Shown piece by piece: positions 42,890-52,642 of a DNA stretch of 64,000 nt. The position numbers and the translations under genes were made by a program. Position 1 is the stretch's first letter, and the number at the start of each line of letters is the position of its first letter. The notes under the pieces are model-generated. The model made no database searches. It had not been told where the DNA came from and worked only from the letters and a program-made list of their open reading frames with translations. The DNA comes from Gemmatimonadota bacterium (GTDB lineage: Bacteria > Latescibacterota > UBA2968 > GCA-2709665), in NCBI GenBank assembly GCA_028877215.1, contig JAPPFJ010000005.1, positions 62,001 to 126,000 on the forward strand, given 5' to 3'.

Positions 42890-45286
42890 ATGGACAACAA
42901 CCTCGTCCGCGATGACCGTGTGAAGATCATCGGAGCGGCCGACCCCAACCTCGCGTGCCTCAACGACGGCGACGTCGAAACCGCGGTAAACTGGTCGTCG
43001 GTGTCTGGAGAATGCGGGTTCGAGGTCCGGTTTGACGGCCCCGTGGTCTGCCGGATGGTGGTGCTGAGATGGAAGGCGATGCCCGCGGATTACGATGTCG
43101 CCCTTCACGGATCCCGCTCGTGGCAGGTGCTGGATTCGATACGTGACAACGTGATTCTGGGGCCCAGGGTGAAACTCCATCTGCTCGACGATGTGCGGAC
43201 AGACGGGCTGCGCGTCCGGATTACGCGTCCCGTCAGAGAGGATCTGCACGGCAGAGAGGCGGATCCACGCGGGGTTGTCGCCCTGTACGGAGTGGAGGCG
43301 TACGCGGCGGACCGGCTTCCTGCATATATTCAGTCGTTTCTCGATCGGGACACGCCCAGGCTGGCGATCATGCCGTACGATCTGTCGAAGCGCAGCCACC
43401 GGACGCCGGACCCTTCACTGCTGGATGTCGAGGTCCCCACGTGGGCGCCCATCCCGAAGCGTCTCTACAACGGGCAACCAACCGGGCGGGCGGTCAACGA
43501 AAAGGATTCCGCGAGACGCACCGTGCTTCAGGGGTGCGCGGCCGCTTTTTCAATTACGGGCGACCGGCGGTATGCATTGAAGGCGCGGGATGTACTGCTG
43601 TCAAATCTGGACCATTACGACCGTTACCAGTCGTTCCGGTTTACCGGAATTGACTGGAAAGCCGTCACCTTTCAGGATCCGGCATACAACCTCAGGGAGA
43701 TGATGGAGTCGTACGACCTTCTCGTCGACTCACCACACCTTGAGTCTTATGACCGCCTGCGTTTTCTGTTTTTTCTGCTGGATCTCGGTGAGTTCCAGTA
43801 CCTGGCCATGCGGGACCGATTCGAGGCGCGGGAGAACTGGGCGTCGTGTTCGCTGGCGGAAATGGTCTTCCTGGCATACTATCTGGAGGGTTTTCCGGAG
43901 GTGGGCCGCTGGTTGGAGTTGGCGGATGCGCTGTATGGGTCCTGTTTCGAGCCCTTCCTGGACGACGGATACTGGTGGGAGTGTTCGCCTTCGCACTCGG
44001 TCTATATGATCAGGGGAATGTGCAGGTACGCGCTGGGCAGGCATCTGATTGGAGATGCGGTGTGGTCGAAGGCGTACAACGGCAAATCGCTGGAGGATGT
44101 GCTGGAGGCGCTGTGCAAGACCTTGACGCCCTTCGGGGAAGTTCCATCCATCAACGACTCCAACGGAAACGACGGCCATCTGCTGACAGACTATCCGGAA
44201 CTCCAGGTCCCGCTTTACCTGATCGGGCGGGGTGATCTGTTGCGGATGGCGGGGGATTCCGGGGACGCGCCAGCACTGCTGCGAGAGAAGCTCGCGCCCG
44301 TCCCGCAGGAGGACCCTCCCTATACCTCGGTATTGTTGCCGGACGCCGGACTGGCGGTTATGCGAGACGGGTGGTCGAAAGACGATGCGTATCTGATTTT
44401 TGATTTCGGCCCGCACGGAGGCGGACACGGCCACCCCGACAAGCTTAGCTTCGTCATGTTCGCCAACGGGCACCACTGGATTCCGGATGCGTCGAATTCG
44501 CCGCACTACTCCATTTTTCCGGAACAATACACCTGGCACAAACAGACGATATCGCACAATACCGTGCTGGCGAACAACACGAGCCAGAACGAATGCACCG
44601 GTCAACTGGTATTCTGGCATACCGATGACGACGTCGATATGGTCTGTGCGTATCACGACGAAGGCTACGAGGGCCTCGTGCACCGCCGTTCGATCGTTCA
44701 TCCCCGGCGCGGTTATTTCCTCATCCACGACGAGCTTCACGCCGAAGCCGACGGATTCGACCTGGACTGGCTGTTGCACGTCTACGGCGACGTTGAGTCT
44801 CAGGCGGCTGGCAGCGTGTGTTTCGGGTACGGTTGCGGGAACCAGGGTCTGCTGTGGTGTTCCGCGGATATCGGATCAACGCCCCTGCCCGTACACCGCG
44901 GCCTCTGCGGCGGGTTCCGGAAACAGGACTGGAAGGGCCGCGGATACCCGCCAAAAGGGGGGCCGGGCTGGGTCTACATTCCGTATTTCCGGCTGCCCGG
45001 CCGGATTGAGCCGGGAGGCGGGCGCGCAGGGTTCTTTTCCGTCCTCTATCCATTTACCGGCGACGTGCCGGACGTGGCCGTCGAACGGGTTGACGACGGA
45101 CGGGGTCGAGCGTCGGGAATCAGAATTTCCCACAATGGCGTGGAAGATGTGTACGCCGGCGCCGTTTTCGACTACGACGCCGAGCGGGACGGCGACTTCA
45201 ACTGCGGCAACCTGACCGGTGGTTCGAAAGCCGTATTCACGCGGCGTTGCGGCGCGGAGCCGGTCTATCGGAAGGAATGCAACTGA
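42890..45286 (+). CDS. Heparinase II/III-like protein with N-terminal discoidin-like domain
   Basis: 798 aa. The first 150 residues are beta-rich and resemble a F5/8C sugar-binding domain. About 190-470 is the (alpha/alpha) toroid, with RFTGIDWKAVTFQDPAYNLREMMESYDLL. About 500-790 is the beta-sheet domain with the family signature DFGPHGGGHGHPDKLSF and the SHNTVLANNTSQNE strand. No signal peptide, so a cytoplasmic polysaccharide or oligosaccharide lyase is likely. The HGHPDK stretch is more canonical than in the 9.3-kb paralogue. It leads the second catabolic block. Confidence 0.87.
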   Translation: MDNNLVRDDRVKIIGAADPNLACLNDGDVETAVNWSSVSGECGFEVRFDGPVVCRMVVLRWKAMPADYDVALHGSRSWQVLDSIRDNVILGPRVKLHLLDDVRTDGLRVRITRPVREDLHGREADPRGVVALYGVEAYAADRLPAYIQSFLDRDTPRLAIMPYDLSKRSHRTPDPSLLDVEVPTWAPIPKRLYNGQPTGRAVNEKDSARRTVLQGCAAAFSITGDRRYALKARDVLLSNLDHYDRYQSFRFTGIDWKAVTFQDPAYNLREMMESYDLLVDSPHLESYDRLRFLFFLLDLGEFQYLAMRDRFEARENWASCSLAEMVFLAYYLEGFPEVGRWLELADALYGSCFEPFLDDGYWWECSPSHSVYMIRGMCRYALGRHLIGDAVWSKAYNGKSLEDVLEALCKTLTPFGEVPSINDSNGNDGHLLTDYPELQVPLYLIGRGDLLRMAGDSGDAPALLREKLAPVPQEDPPYTSVLLPDAGLAVMRDGWSKDDAYLIFDFGPHGGGHGHPDKLSFVMFANGHHWIPDASNSPHYSIFPEQYTWHKQTISHNTVLANNTSQNECTGQLVFWHTDDDVDMVCAYHDEGYEGLVHRRSIVHPRRGYFLIHDELHAEADGFDLDWLLHVYGDVESQAAGSVCFGYGCGNQGLLWCSADIGSTPLPVHRGLCGGFRKQDWKGRGYPPKGGPGWVYIPYFRLPGRIEPGGGRAGFFSVLYPFTGDVPDVAVERVDDGRGRASGIRISHNGVEDVYAGAVFDYDAERDGDFNCGNLTGGSKAVFTRRCGAEPVYRKECN

Positions 45287-45390
45287 TCGCCGGCCGCGCG
45301 CCGGTTTCCCCGGATACCCGCGTCGGCTATGGAATACCGGAACCGGTATCGGCTTACCGAATCCGTGTACCGGGGAGGAGGGTGTGCATA

Positions 45391-46182
45391 TTGAACGACA
45401 TTCACGTTTTTGAAGGACTGGACGGCCGCCAACGGTCGCAAAAACCCCGGGATTTGGGGCTGACGATGGTAGTAGACTGGGGTCTAGGGTCCGGGGCGCA
45501 GTCCGATCTGATTGAGACCACGGCCCCCTTTCTCGATTTCGCGAAGGTGGCCGTCGGCATTTCGAGGCTGCTGACCGACGATGCGCTCAAAGCGAAAATC
45601 AGGCGTTACCTGGATCATGACATCGAACCGTTTCCGGGTGGGCAGTACCTGGAATACGCGCAGGTGCAGGGCGCGGCTGACCTGTACTTTCCCGCCGTGG
45701 CGGAAGCGGGCTATCGTTGGGTCGAAGTGTCGGACAATCTGGCGGCGGTGACGCACGAATGGAAGTTGAAGATGATCCGGCAGGCGGTCGCGCTGCATGG
45801 ACTGACGGTGCTGGGCGAAGTGGGCCAGAAGGAAGGGTTGGATGCGGGCATCCCAATGGCCGACGATGTGATGGCGTGCCTGGAGGCGGGGTCCCGGATC
45901 GTACTTCTGGAAGCGGCCGAACTGGTTGACGAGGATCCGGACAAGGCGCGGCAGGTCGAGCGGGCCGTGGTAGTGGCCGGTCTGGAGAACGTCATGTTCG
46001 AATTGCCGGGCCCATGGATCCCGGGGGTGCATCCGCACGACGTTCACCGGATGCGGCGGACCCTTGTAGACCGGTACGGTCCGGACGTGAATCTGGGCAA
46101 CGTGCTGCCGGATGACCTGATGACGCTGGAAGCCTATCGCCGGGGGCTGGGTGTCAACGCGGGACACCAGGAGGAGGAGTGA
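45391..46182 (+). CDS. Phosphosulfolactate synthase-like protein (ComA family)
   Basis: 263 aa from TTG 45391, chosen because GGGGAGGAGG lies 8 nt upstream; GTG 45382 is an alternative. Motifs: RSQKPRDLGLTMVVDWGLG, DFAKVAVGIS, PGGQYLEYAQVQG, RWVEVSDN, VLGEVGQKEG and ELPGPWIPGVHPHDV match the ComA TIM barrel. ComA adds sulfite to phosphoenolpyruvate to make phosphosulfolactate (a coenzyme M step in methanogens). Bacterial relatives occur outside methanogens with unclear roles. It lies 3 nt before the M14-like gene, so it belongs to the catabolic transcript. Confidence 0.82.
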   Translation: MNDIHVFEGLDGRQRSQKPRDLGLTMVVDWGLGSGAQSDLIETTAPFLDFAKVAVGISRLLTDDALKAKIRRYLDHDIEPFPGGQYLEYAQVQGAADLYFPAVAEAGYRWVEVSDNLAAVTHEWKLKMIRQAVALHGLTVLGEVGQKEGLDAGIPMADDVMACLEAGSRIVLLEAAELVDEDPDKARQVERAVVVAGLENVMFELPGPWIPGVHPHDVHRMRRTLVDRYGPDVNLGNVLPDDLMTLEAYRRGLGVNAGHQEEE

Positions 46183-46185
46183 TCG

Positions 46186-47376
46186 ATGAGACTCGTGGAT
46201 GACGATGCCGGGATTGAGATCGACGACGAGTTTCCGTGCAGCAGTGCGGGCGAGATGCGTATCACCAACGGCGGCGGCTATGAAATCGGCTATCAGCCGG
46301 AGGTGATTCCACAGTGGTTTCAGGACCTGCTGGATGAGTTGTTCGACGGGGCCGGGGTACCGAAAGAATACATGGCCCATGTGCGCGTGAGCAATTCGGG
46401 CGATGCCGTGAAGCGGGTAAAGCTCCGGTTTCTGCTCAGCCGAAAGGGTTCCAATTATATGTATCCGCCGTGGTGGGTCTGGCGCCAGGATACGGGCTGG
46501 GCGTGGTTGCCCCCGGATGACGAGGACTACCACGAACATGAGTATATGGACGCTCACGTGGAGATTGATCCGGGCGAAGCCGTTCGCGTGGCCTCAGCGC
46601 CCTATGAAACCCCTGATACGGTGCTCGAGAAGGCACGGCGGCTGGCGGAAAGTTCAGACATCTGGACCTGCCGGGAGATTGGGACGTCCGCGCAGGGGCG
46701 GCCCCTCCCGGTCCTGGAGTCGCCGCGGCGCGAACTGAAGCTCCTCGTGGATGCAACCATGCAGTCCTGCGAGCCGGTCTCTTGGGGTATCATGCACGTC
46801 GCCCACTGGTTGACCATCCCCACGGCGCGAGCGCAGCGGCTTCTGGATCAGGTGCAGTTCTGCCTAATGCCGATGCTGAATCCGGATGGCGTCTTCGTGG
46901 GCCACAGCGTGACCAACGCGGTCGGGGAGGTGCCCAAATTCGGGATCAACAACCTCGTTGAAGGCAGGGGCGCCGCCAGGGAAACCGAGGCCCTCTGGAA
47001 TTACCTGCTTGACGTCCGGCCGGATGCCTCGATCGAGGTACATGCCCACTATACCCGGGAGGGGTTCACCCGGAGTATCGGAATGCACGACAAGGAAACC
47101 ATGCCTCGGCATCTGCGGGAAAAAGGCGCCGTGGTCGAGTCGGCGATCGTGGAGAACTATCACGTTCAGCCTCTTGAAAACCGGCGTGTACTGATCGATC
47201 CCCGAGAGCCCGAACTCGATGTATATGGAGACCGCTACGTCATCGAGCATGCGGGTACGGTCCGGACCTTTCTTCAAGCCGTTCCCGACAGCATCGAGTC
47301 CCATGGCGCCGACGTGAGAGAAATGACGGAGACCATCGCGAACGCCCTGATTTCGTGGAAGGCGCAGCGCGCATAG
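46186..47376 (+). CDS. M14-like zinc carboxypeptidase, altered metal site
   Basis: 396 aa. The N-terminal 160 residues are a beta domain. The M14-like fold follows: WTCREIGTSAQGRPLPVLE, DATMQSCEPVSW, PMLNPDGVFVGHS and SIEVHAHYT. The zinc motif HxxE appears as Q193-S-C-E196, so the first His is Gln, while Glu196 and His286 remain. The enzyme may use a different metal geometry or be a non-peptidase amidohydrolase. No signal peptide. Coupled closely to the ComA-like gene upstream. Confidence 0.8.
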   Translation: MRLVDDDAGIEIDDEFPCSSAGEMRITNGGGYEIGYQPEVIPQWFQDLLDELFDGAGVPKEYMAHVRVSNSGDAVKRVKLRFLLSRKGSNYMYPPWWVWRQDTGWAWLPPDDEDYHEHEYMDAHVEIDPGEAVRVASAPYETPDTVLEKARRLAESSDIWTCREIGTSAQGRPLPVLESPRRELKLLVDATMQSCEPVSWGIMHVAHWLTIPTARAQRLLDQVQFCLMPMLNPDGVFVGHSVTNAVGEVPKFGINNLVEGRGAARETEALWNYLLDVRPDASIEVHAHYTREGFTRSIGMHDKETMPRHLREKGAVVESAIVENYHVQPLENRRVLIDPREPELDVYGDRYVIEHAGTVRTFLQAVPDSIESHGADVREMTETIANALISWKAQRA

Positions 47377-47445
47377 CCAGCCTGCAGGAGAACCGCATCG
47401 CGCGGCATCGGGAATCGGGCATAAGCTTGTTATGAGGAGAGGAAA

Positions 47446-48237
47446 ATGAAAATTGGCGTGACGCAGATTATCCTGGGCCGGAATTCGCTGGACGAAACGC
47501 TGGAGTTGTGCCAGGCCGCGGGCTATGAGGCGCTGGAGCTGGTGTTCGGCGAAGGCGGCGACCCGGATGTCAATATGAGCGACGACGAAATCCGGAAAGT
47601 GCGCGAAAAATGCGATGCCGCCGGCATCGAAGTCGGCAGTTCGATTGCGCAATACGGGGATCGGGGGAACTTCCTCAGCCTGAAATCGGACGACCGGGGA
47701 CAGGGCGTCAGGTGTCTCGCAAGGTCCATAGAAATCGCACACGTTCTGGGAGTTGACGCGGTGCTGCTGCACCCGGGCCAGCTCACGGCCGAAGGGACCT
47801 ACGAACAGGCCTGGGACCTGATGCTGGGCGCGATCAGGGATCTGGCGCCGATGGCCGAGGAGAAGGGCGTGTCCGTGGGCATCGAGAACGTATGGAACAA
47901 GTTCCTGTTAAGTCCGCGGGAAATGGCCGCGTTTGTGGATGCCGTGGGGAGCCCCCGCGTGGGAACCTATCTCGACACCGCGAATATGATGGCGTACGGT
48001 TTTCCGGAACACTGGATTCGTGGTCTTGGCAGCCGCATAGTGCGGGTGCATTTCAAGGATTTCAGCCGCGGCCGGCACCAGTTCGTGGATCTGATGGACG
48101 GCGATACCGATTGGCCCTCGGTTATGGCCGACCTTCGCGCGGTCGGATATGGTTCTCCGGTTGTTCACGAGGTCTCGGGAAATCGCGAGGCGCAGATCGA
48201 GACGGCAAGGCGTATGAGGAAGATCGTGGCGCTGTAG
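47446..48237 (+). CDS. Sugar phosphate isomerase/epimerase-like TIM barrel
   Basis: 263 aa with GAGGAGAGG before the ATG. A xylose-isomerase-like barrel: ALELVFGE, VDAVLLHPGQ, VGIENVWNKFLL, VGTYLDTANMMAYG, VRVHFKDFSR and VVHEVSGN, giving the Glu/Asp/His/Glu metal ligands. It probably isomerises or epimerises a keto-sugar made by the oxidoreductases. It follows the carboxypeptidase-like gene by 70 nt. Confidence 0.88.
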   Translation: MKIGVTQIILGRNSLDETLELCQAAGYEALELVFGEGGDPDVNMSDDEIRKVREKCDAAGIEVGSSIAQYGDRGNFLSLKSDDRGQGVRCLARSIEIAHVLGVDAVLLHPGQLTAEGTYEQAWDLMLGAIRDLAPMAEEKGVSVGIENVWNKFLLSPREMAAFVDAVGSPRVGTYLDTANMMAYGFPEHWIRGLGSRIVRVHFKDFSRGRHQFVDLMDGDTDWPSVMADLRAVGYGSPVVHEVSGNREAQIETARRMRKIVAL

Positions 48238-48305
48238 TTCTGATGAACGGTGCATTGGGAGCAGATTGAGGATCGGCTGCCCTGATGGTTGATCCGGGAG
48301 TGTCG

Positions 48306-50318
48306 ATGGCTGAACCGAACAGGATTTCCACACGGGGTCTGGCCCGTCTGGCGAGAAACCCCGTCGACGTGGCCGTCGAAGACCGCGGCACGACGGTTCG
48401 GGCGCTGATTTTCGGGCTGTGTCTGTCCCTGGTCATCAGCGTTCTGGGGAATGTCGTTCGGTATATACTCCATTCGTCGTTTATGGCATACAGCCATATG
48501 CCGATGGGGAACCTGATTGTCTGGCTGCTGTCGATTCTGGTCTGTGCGGCGCTGGCGAGGGGGTTCGGCAACGCGTTGGTATTTTCGACCAGTGAGTGGA
48601 TTACGATTTTTGCAATGGGGTTTATCGCGTCCCTCGGCCCGACCTACGGCGTGAGCGGTTACCTTGTGGGTGTCATTGTGACACCCTATTATTTCGCTAC
48701 GCCCGAGAACCGTTGGGCCGAATTTTTGCATCCGTACCTCCCGGAGTGGATGATCCCCACCAACAAAGACGGGGCGATGACCTGGTTCTACGACGGTCTG
48801 CCCCAGGGCGCACCCATTCCGTGGGAAGCCTGGACGATGCCCCTGTTCTGGTGGTTTACGTTCGTCTGTGCGGTCGCGCTCGCCTGCCTGTGTGCGTCTG
48901 TAATCATCCACAGGCAGTGGTCGGAGAACGAAAAGATCGTCTTTCCGGCGATGGAACCCATCGTGGAGATGGCGGCGAACGCAGGCAGGGGCAGAGGATG
49001 GCTCCCGGAGTTCATGTCCGGCAAGGCCTTCTGGACAGGTTTTGCAATCGTCTTCTTTGTCTTCAGCTGGAATATTATTGGGTGGTTCAAACCCGGTTTT
49101 CCTGTCTTCCCCACGGCGAGGGGAACCTGGATTCCACTGGGAAGAGCGTTCCCGCCTCAGTGGATCTTCGTCAGTACGGTGGTCATCTGTTTCTCCTATT
49201 TTGCAAGCCTCGAGGTGTTGTTCAGTCTCTGGTTCTTCGACCTGGTATTCATCTTCGAGGGCGGGTTTCTGAACCGGCTCGGGGTCGAGGCGATTTCACC
49301 TCACTATATGACGGGGCGATACGCCTGGCAGATCTACGGGGCATTTATCGGCATTGCCGTCTGGTGGCTGCTGGTTTCCCGGACCCATCTCTGGCAGGCG
49401 TTTCACAAGGCGCTTCGCCCCGAAAGCAGTCCGATCGACGACCGGCGCGAACTGATATCCTATCGGGCGGCGTTTATCTGGCTGGGCATCTCAACGGCCT
49501 ATGCCGTCGCGTGGCTGTGGCAGGCGGGTATGGACCTGAAGGTTATCTGCCTGCTGATTCCGACGATGTTCCTGATTTACTTCGGGGTGGCGAAGATTCT
49601 TGCCGAAACCGGTCACATATACATCGGCTCGGCAACGAGGGCGTGGTCTCTGACAACGGCGGCGTTTGGCGGCGCAAGCGCCGTCCCGGCGGCCAACCAC
49701 GCGCTGATGTACCCGGCGTCCGTTTCGCTCAATCATTTTCGTGCGTATACATTTTCTCTTGGGATGCATCTGAACCGGCTGGGAGATTTTCTTGCCGGGG
49801 GCCACAGGTGGTTTTTTGGAGGGGTTCTCGGCGCCTTTGTCGTGGGCGTCGTGGGGTCCACCCTGTTTACGATTTGGCTGGGATATACAATCGGCGGGTA
49901 CAACTTCCAGCCCAACTGGCTGATCATCCGCGCAGGTGTGGGCGGGTACCAGCGAGGTGTGAACGACATCCTCTCGCCGGAACCGTCCGAAGTGGAGGAT
50001 TATTGGTTCTTTCTGGTGGGTTTTGTCGTCATGCTGGCGTTGAATCTGCTGCGATACCGTTTCAGCTGGTGGCCCATTCACCCGGTCGGATTCGCAATTT
50101 CAGGGGCATGGCTCACCAGGCTGACGAGTTTTACGCTATTCCTGGCGTGGCTGGTGAAATTCATCCTGCTGAAGCTGGTTGGCGCCGCGTTCTACAGGAA
50201 ATCGCGGCCGTTTTTCGTCGGCGCGCTGACTGCATATATTCTGGTTACCACGCTGGGATTGATCGTAGACGCGGTATTCTTTGGCAAACAGGGGCATACG
50301 CTGCACAAGTGGTACTAA
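48306..50318 (+). CDS. Large OPT-like integral membrane protein (DUF6785/DUF6784 type)
   Basis: 670 aa from ATG 48306, with GGGAG 5 nt upstream. About 12-14 hydrophobic segments. Landmarks shared with the next gene: SFMAYSHMPMGNL, SLGPTYGVSGYLVGVIV, PYYFATPENRW, IIHRQWSE, LIDDRRELISYRAAF-like segment and GYTIGGYNF near the C-terminus. The pattern resembles oligopeptide-transporter-like families common in uncultured sponge and sediment bacteria. I infer uptake of a small substrate for the surrounding catabolic genes; the substrate is unknown. Confidence 0.78.
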   Translation: MAEPNRISTRGLARLARNPVDVAVEDRGTTVRALIFGLCLSLVISVLGNVVRYILHSSFMAYSHMPMGNLIVWLLSILVCAALARGFGNALVFSTSEWITIFAMGFIASLGPTYGVSGYLVGVIVTPYYFATPENRWAEFLHPYLPEWMIPTNKDGAMTWFYDGLPQGAPIPWEAWTMPLFWWFTFVCAVALACLCASVIIHRQWSENEKIVFPAMEPIVEMAANAGRGRGWLPEFMSGKAFWTGFAIVFFVFSWNIIGWFKPGFPVFPTARGTWIPLGRAFPPQWIFVSTVVICFSYFASLEVLFSLWFFDLVFIFEGGFLNRLGVEAISPHYMTGRYAWQIYGAFIGIAVWWLLVSRTHLWQAFHKALRPESSPIDDRRELISYRAAFIWLGISTAYAVAWLWQAGMDLKVICLLIPTMFLIYFGVAKILAETGHIYIGSATRAWSLTTAAFGGASAVPAANHALMYPASVSLNHFRAYTFSLGMHLNRLGDFLAGGHRWFFGGVLGAFVVGVVGSTLFTIWLGYTIGGYNFQPNWLIIRAGVGGYQRGVNDILSPEPSEVEDYWFFLVGFVVMLALNLLRYRFSWWPIHPVGFAISGAWLTRLTSFTLFLAWLVKFILLKLVGAAFYRKSRPFFVGALTAYILVTTLGLIVDAVFFGKQGHTLHKWY

Positions 50319-50387
50319 CGTCAGGGTTTTTCTGTCGGGCCGCGAGGGTGCGCGAAATATCCTCTGGTCCATATCGGGGGCTGTTCG

Positions 50388-52391
50388 ATGCGTGAAAGCG
50401 GCGCGGCGGTTACGCAGGCCGCACAACCGGATCCTGATACGTCGATAGCGGCTGAGGATCGGGGTGTCACGCTTCGATCGATCGCTTTCGGACTCTGTCT
50501 GGCGGTGGCGGTCAGCCTCCTGGCCAACACTGTGCTCTATCTTGTTCATGGCTCATTGATGGCCTACAGCCACATGCCCATGGGCAACCTGATTTTGACT
50601 ATGCTGTCCATGGTCGTCTGTTCGGTACTGGCCTTTCGATTCGGAAGGCCTTTTGTGTTTTCGAGAACAGAGTGGCTTACCGTCTTCACCATGGGGTTCG
50701 TGAGTTCGCTTGGGCCCACGTATGGCGTGAGCGGATACCTGGTGGGTGTGATCGTCTCTCCGTACTATTTCGCCACGCCGGAAAACCGCTGGTCGGAGTT
50801 TCTGCATCCGTATCTTCCGGATTTTATCTTTCCCCAGAACAGGAAGGGGGAGATGAGCTGGTTTTACAACGGATTGCCTCCCGACACTGCCGTGCCGTGG
50901 GAAAGCTGGGCCGGGCCGCTTTTCTGGTGGTTCACGTTTATTGCGGCGGTGGCATTCGCCTGTTTTTGCGCGTCCATCATCATCCACCGCCAGTGGTCGG
51001 AATATGAAAAGCTCGTCTATCCGGCCATGGAGCCGATCGTGGAAATCGCATCTCAGGGAGGCTCCGGAAAGCGGTTGTTGCCGGAACTGATGCAGGGCCG
51101 GATGTTCTGGACGGGATTTTCAGTCAGCGCCTTCATCTACTGCTGGAATATGATCGGCTGGTTTTTCCCGGCCTTTCCAAGCTTTCGCATGACGCCGGGT
51201 TGGTACCTTCCTCTGGCCAGGGACTTTCCCGCCCTCTGGATTTCGTTCAACACGTTTGTGATCTGCTTTGCCTATTTCGCCAGTCTCGAAGTCCTGTTCA
51301 GTCTCTGGTTCTTTGACCTCTTCTTCGTGGTTGAATCGGGAATCCTGACGCGGCTGGGTATGCCGTCCTGGCATTCCTACCGTTCTGCCGGACCGTATAC
51401 GTGGCAGACCGCCGGCGCGTTCGTCTGTCTGGCCGTTTTCTGGGTGCTGATTTCGCGGCGTCATCTCAGGGATGCATTTATGAAAGCGCTGAATCCACGC
51501 AGCGAACATATAGACGACAGCCGCGAACTCATTTCCTACCGTGCCGCGTTTCTGGGTCTGGGTGTCGCCTGCTGTTACGCCATCGCCTGGCTGTGGAATG
51601 CCGGAATGGATACCGGTGTGATTGCGCTGACGATACCGACCATGTTTCTCGTCTACCTGGCGATGGGCAAGATCCTGGCGGATTCAGGGCTGGTTTTTCT
51701 GAGTTCGCCGACGTCGGCCCGGAGCCTTGTTCAGGCTGCGTTCGGGGGGCCCAGGGGTATACCGGCGGCGACCCACGCCATATTTTACCCGACCGCGGTG
51801 GCATTGAGCCACTTCAAGGGAACCATATTCACATTCGGCATGCATGCCAACCGGCTGGGCGATTTCGTCACAGGCAACAAGAGACGGTTGTTCTGGTCCG
51901 TATGCGCCGCGTTTCTGGTGGGGCTGGTGGCGTCCACTCTGTACGTCGTCTGGCTCGGATACACGGTCGGCGGATACAATTTCGAGCCGAACTGGCTGGT
52001 GACGCGGGCCGGACACAGCGGTTTCCAGGGCGCGGTCAGCGACATCATCTCGCCCAAACCGATGCAGTCCAGCGAGTATGTGTTCTTCATCGTCGGTGTG
52101 ATCGCCATGGCGGTAATCACGTTCATGCGTTACCGGTTCACGTGGTGGCCGTTTCATCCCATCGGCTTTGCGCTTTCCGGCTCCGCCCTTTCACACCTGA
52201 CGGGATTTACGATTTTTCTGGCGTGGAGCCTGAAGGCGATTCTGCTGCGCTTTTTCGGCGCTGCGTTCTACCGGCGTTCGCGGCCGTTCTTCATCGGCCT
52301 CCTTATCGGGTACGTCTTTGCGATAGCGCTTGGACTCGTTCTGGACGCCGTCTGGTTCATGCCGCAGGGCCACAGAATCCATGTGTATTGA
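50388..52391 (+). CDS. Second OPT-like membrane protein, tandem paralogue
   Basis: 667 aa. It matches the preceding protein over its length with the same landmarks (SLMAYSHMPMGNL, SLGPTYGVSGYLVGVIV, YYFATPENRWSEFLHPYLP, IIHRQWSE, GYTVGGYNFEPNW). The N-terminal 45 residues differ. The tandem pair could form a heterodimer or handle two related substrates. The stop codon is contained in the left end of mosaic repeat F. Confidence 0.78.
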   Translation: MRESGAAVTQAAQPDPDTSIAAEDRGVTLRSIAFGLCLAVAVSLLANTVLYLVHGSLMAYSHMPMGNLILTMLSMVVCSVLAFRFGRPFVFSRTEWLTVFTMGFVSSLGPTYGVSGYLVGVIVSPYYFATPENRWSEFLHPYLPDFIFPQNRKGEMSWFYNGLPPDTAVPWESWAGPLFWWFTFIAAVAFACFCASIIIHRQWSEYEKLVYPAMEPIVEIASQGGSGKRLLPELMQGRMFWTGFSVSAFIYCWNMIGWFFPAFPSFRMTPGWYLPLARDFPALWISFNTFVICFAYFASLEVLFSLWFFDLFFVVESGILTRLGMPSWHSYRSAGPYTWQTAGAFVCLAVFWVLISRRHLRDAFMKALNPRSEHIDDSRELISYRAAFLGLGVACCYAIAWLWNAGMDTGVIALTIPTMFLVYLAMGKILADSGLVFLSSPTSARSLVQAAFGGPRGIPAATHAIFYPTAVALSHFKGTIFTFGMHANRLGDFVTGNKRRLFWSVCAAFLVGLVASTLYVVWLGYTVGGYNFEPNWLVTRAGHSGFQGAVSDIISPKPMQSSEYVFFIVGVIAMAVITFMRYRFTWWPFHPIGFALSGSALSHLTGFTIFLAWSLKAILLRFFGAAFYRRSRPFFIGLLIGYVFAIALGLVLDAVWFMPQGHRIHVY

Positions 52392-52605
52392 CGTCAATTC
52401 CAAAAGAGAAAACCGAAAAATTGGCCACGAAAGGCTTGAATGCGGGTAGAGGGTAGACCAAAAGCGGTAAGACGGTAGAGGGGAGCCGGTAGAAGAAACC
52501 CTCGCCCGGTATTTTGTTCCTTCTTGCCTTCGGCACGAGAAGAAACCACACAAGGCAGGTAATCTCTCCCGTCTCCCGTCTTGCGTCTCCCCGCCTTTTA
52601 GGCAC
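52388..52605 (+). repeat. Mosaic intergenic repeat, copy F
   Basis: It begins TTGACGTCAATTCC at the stop codon of the second transporter. The left arm has AAATTGGCCACGAAAGGC and a run of GTAGAGGG/GGTAAGACGG units. Then comes the module with CTTGCCTTCGGCACGAGAAG and AAGGCAGGTAATCTCTCCC, followed by CCCGTCTTGCGTCTCCCC. In copy E the arm has the opposite orientation relative to the module. The copy lacks the ACGAATCAAGG right end. The next gene's ribosome site follows it. Confidence 0.72.
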
Positions 52606-52642
52606 CGGGAGGAGAGATCCCTTACAAAAAAGGAGAAATGTA

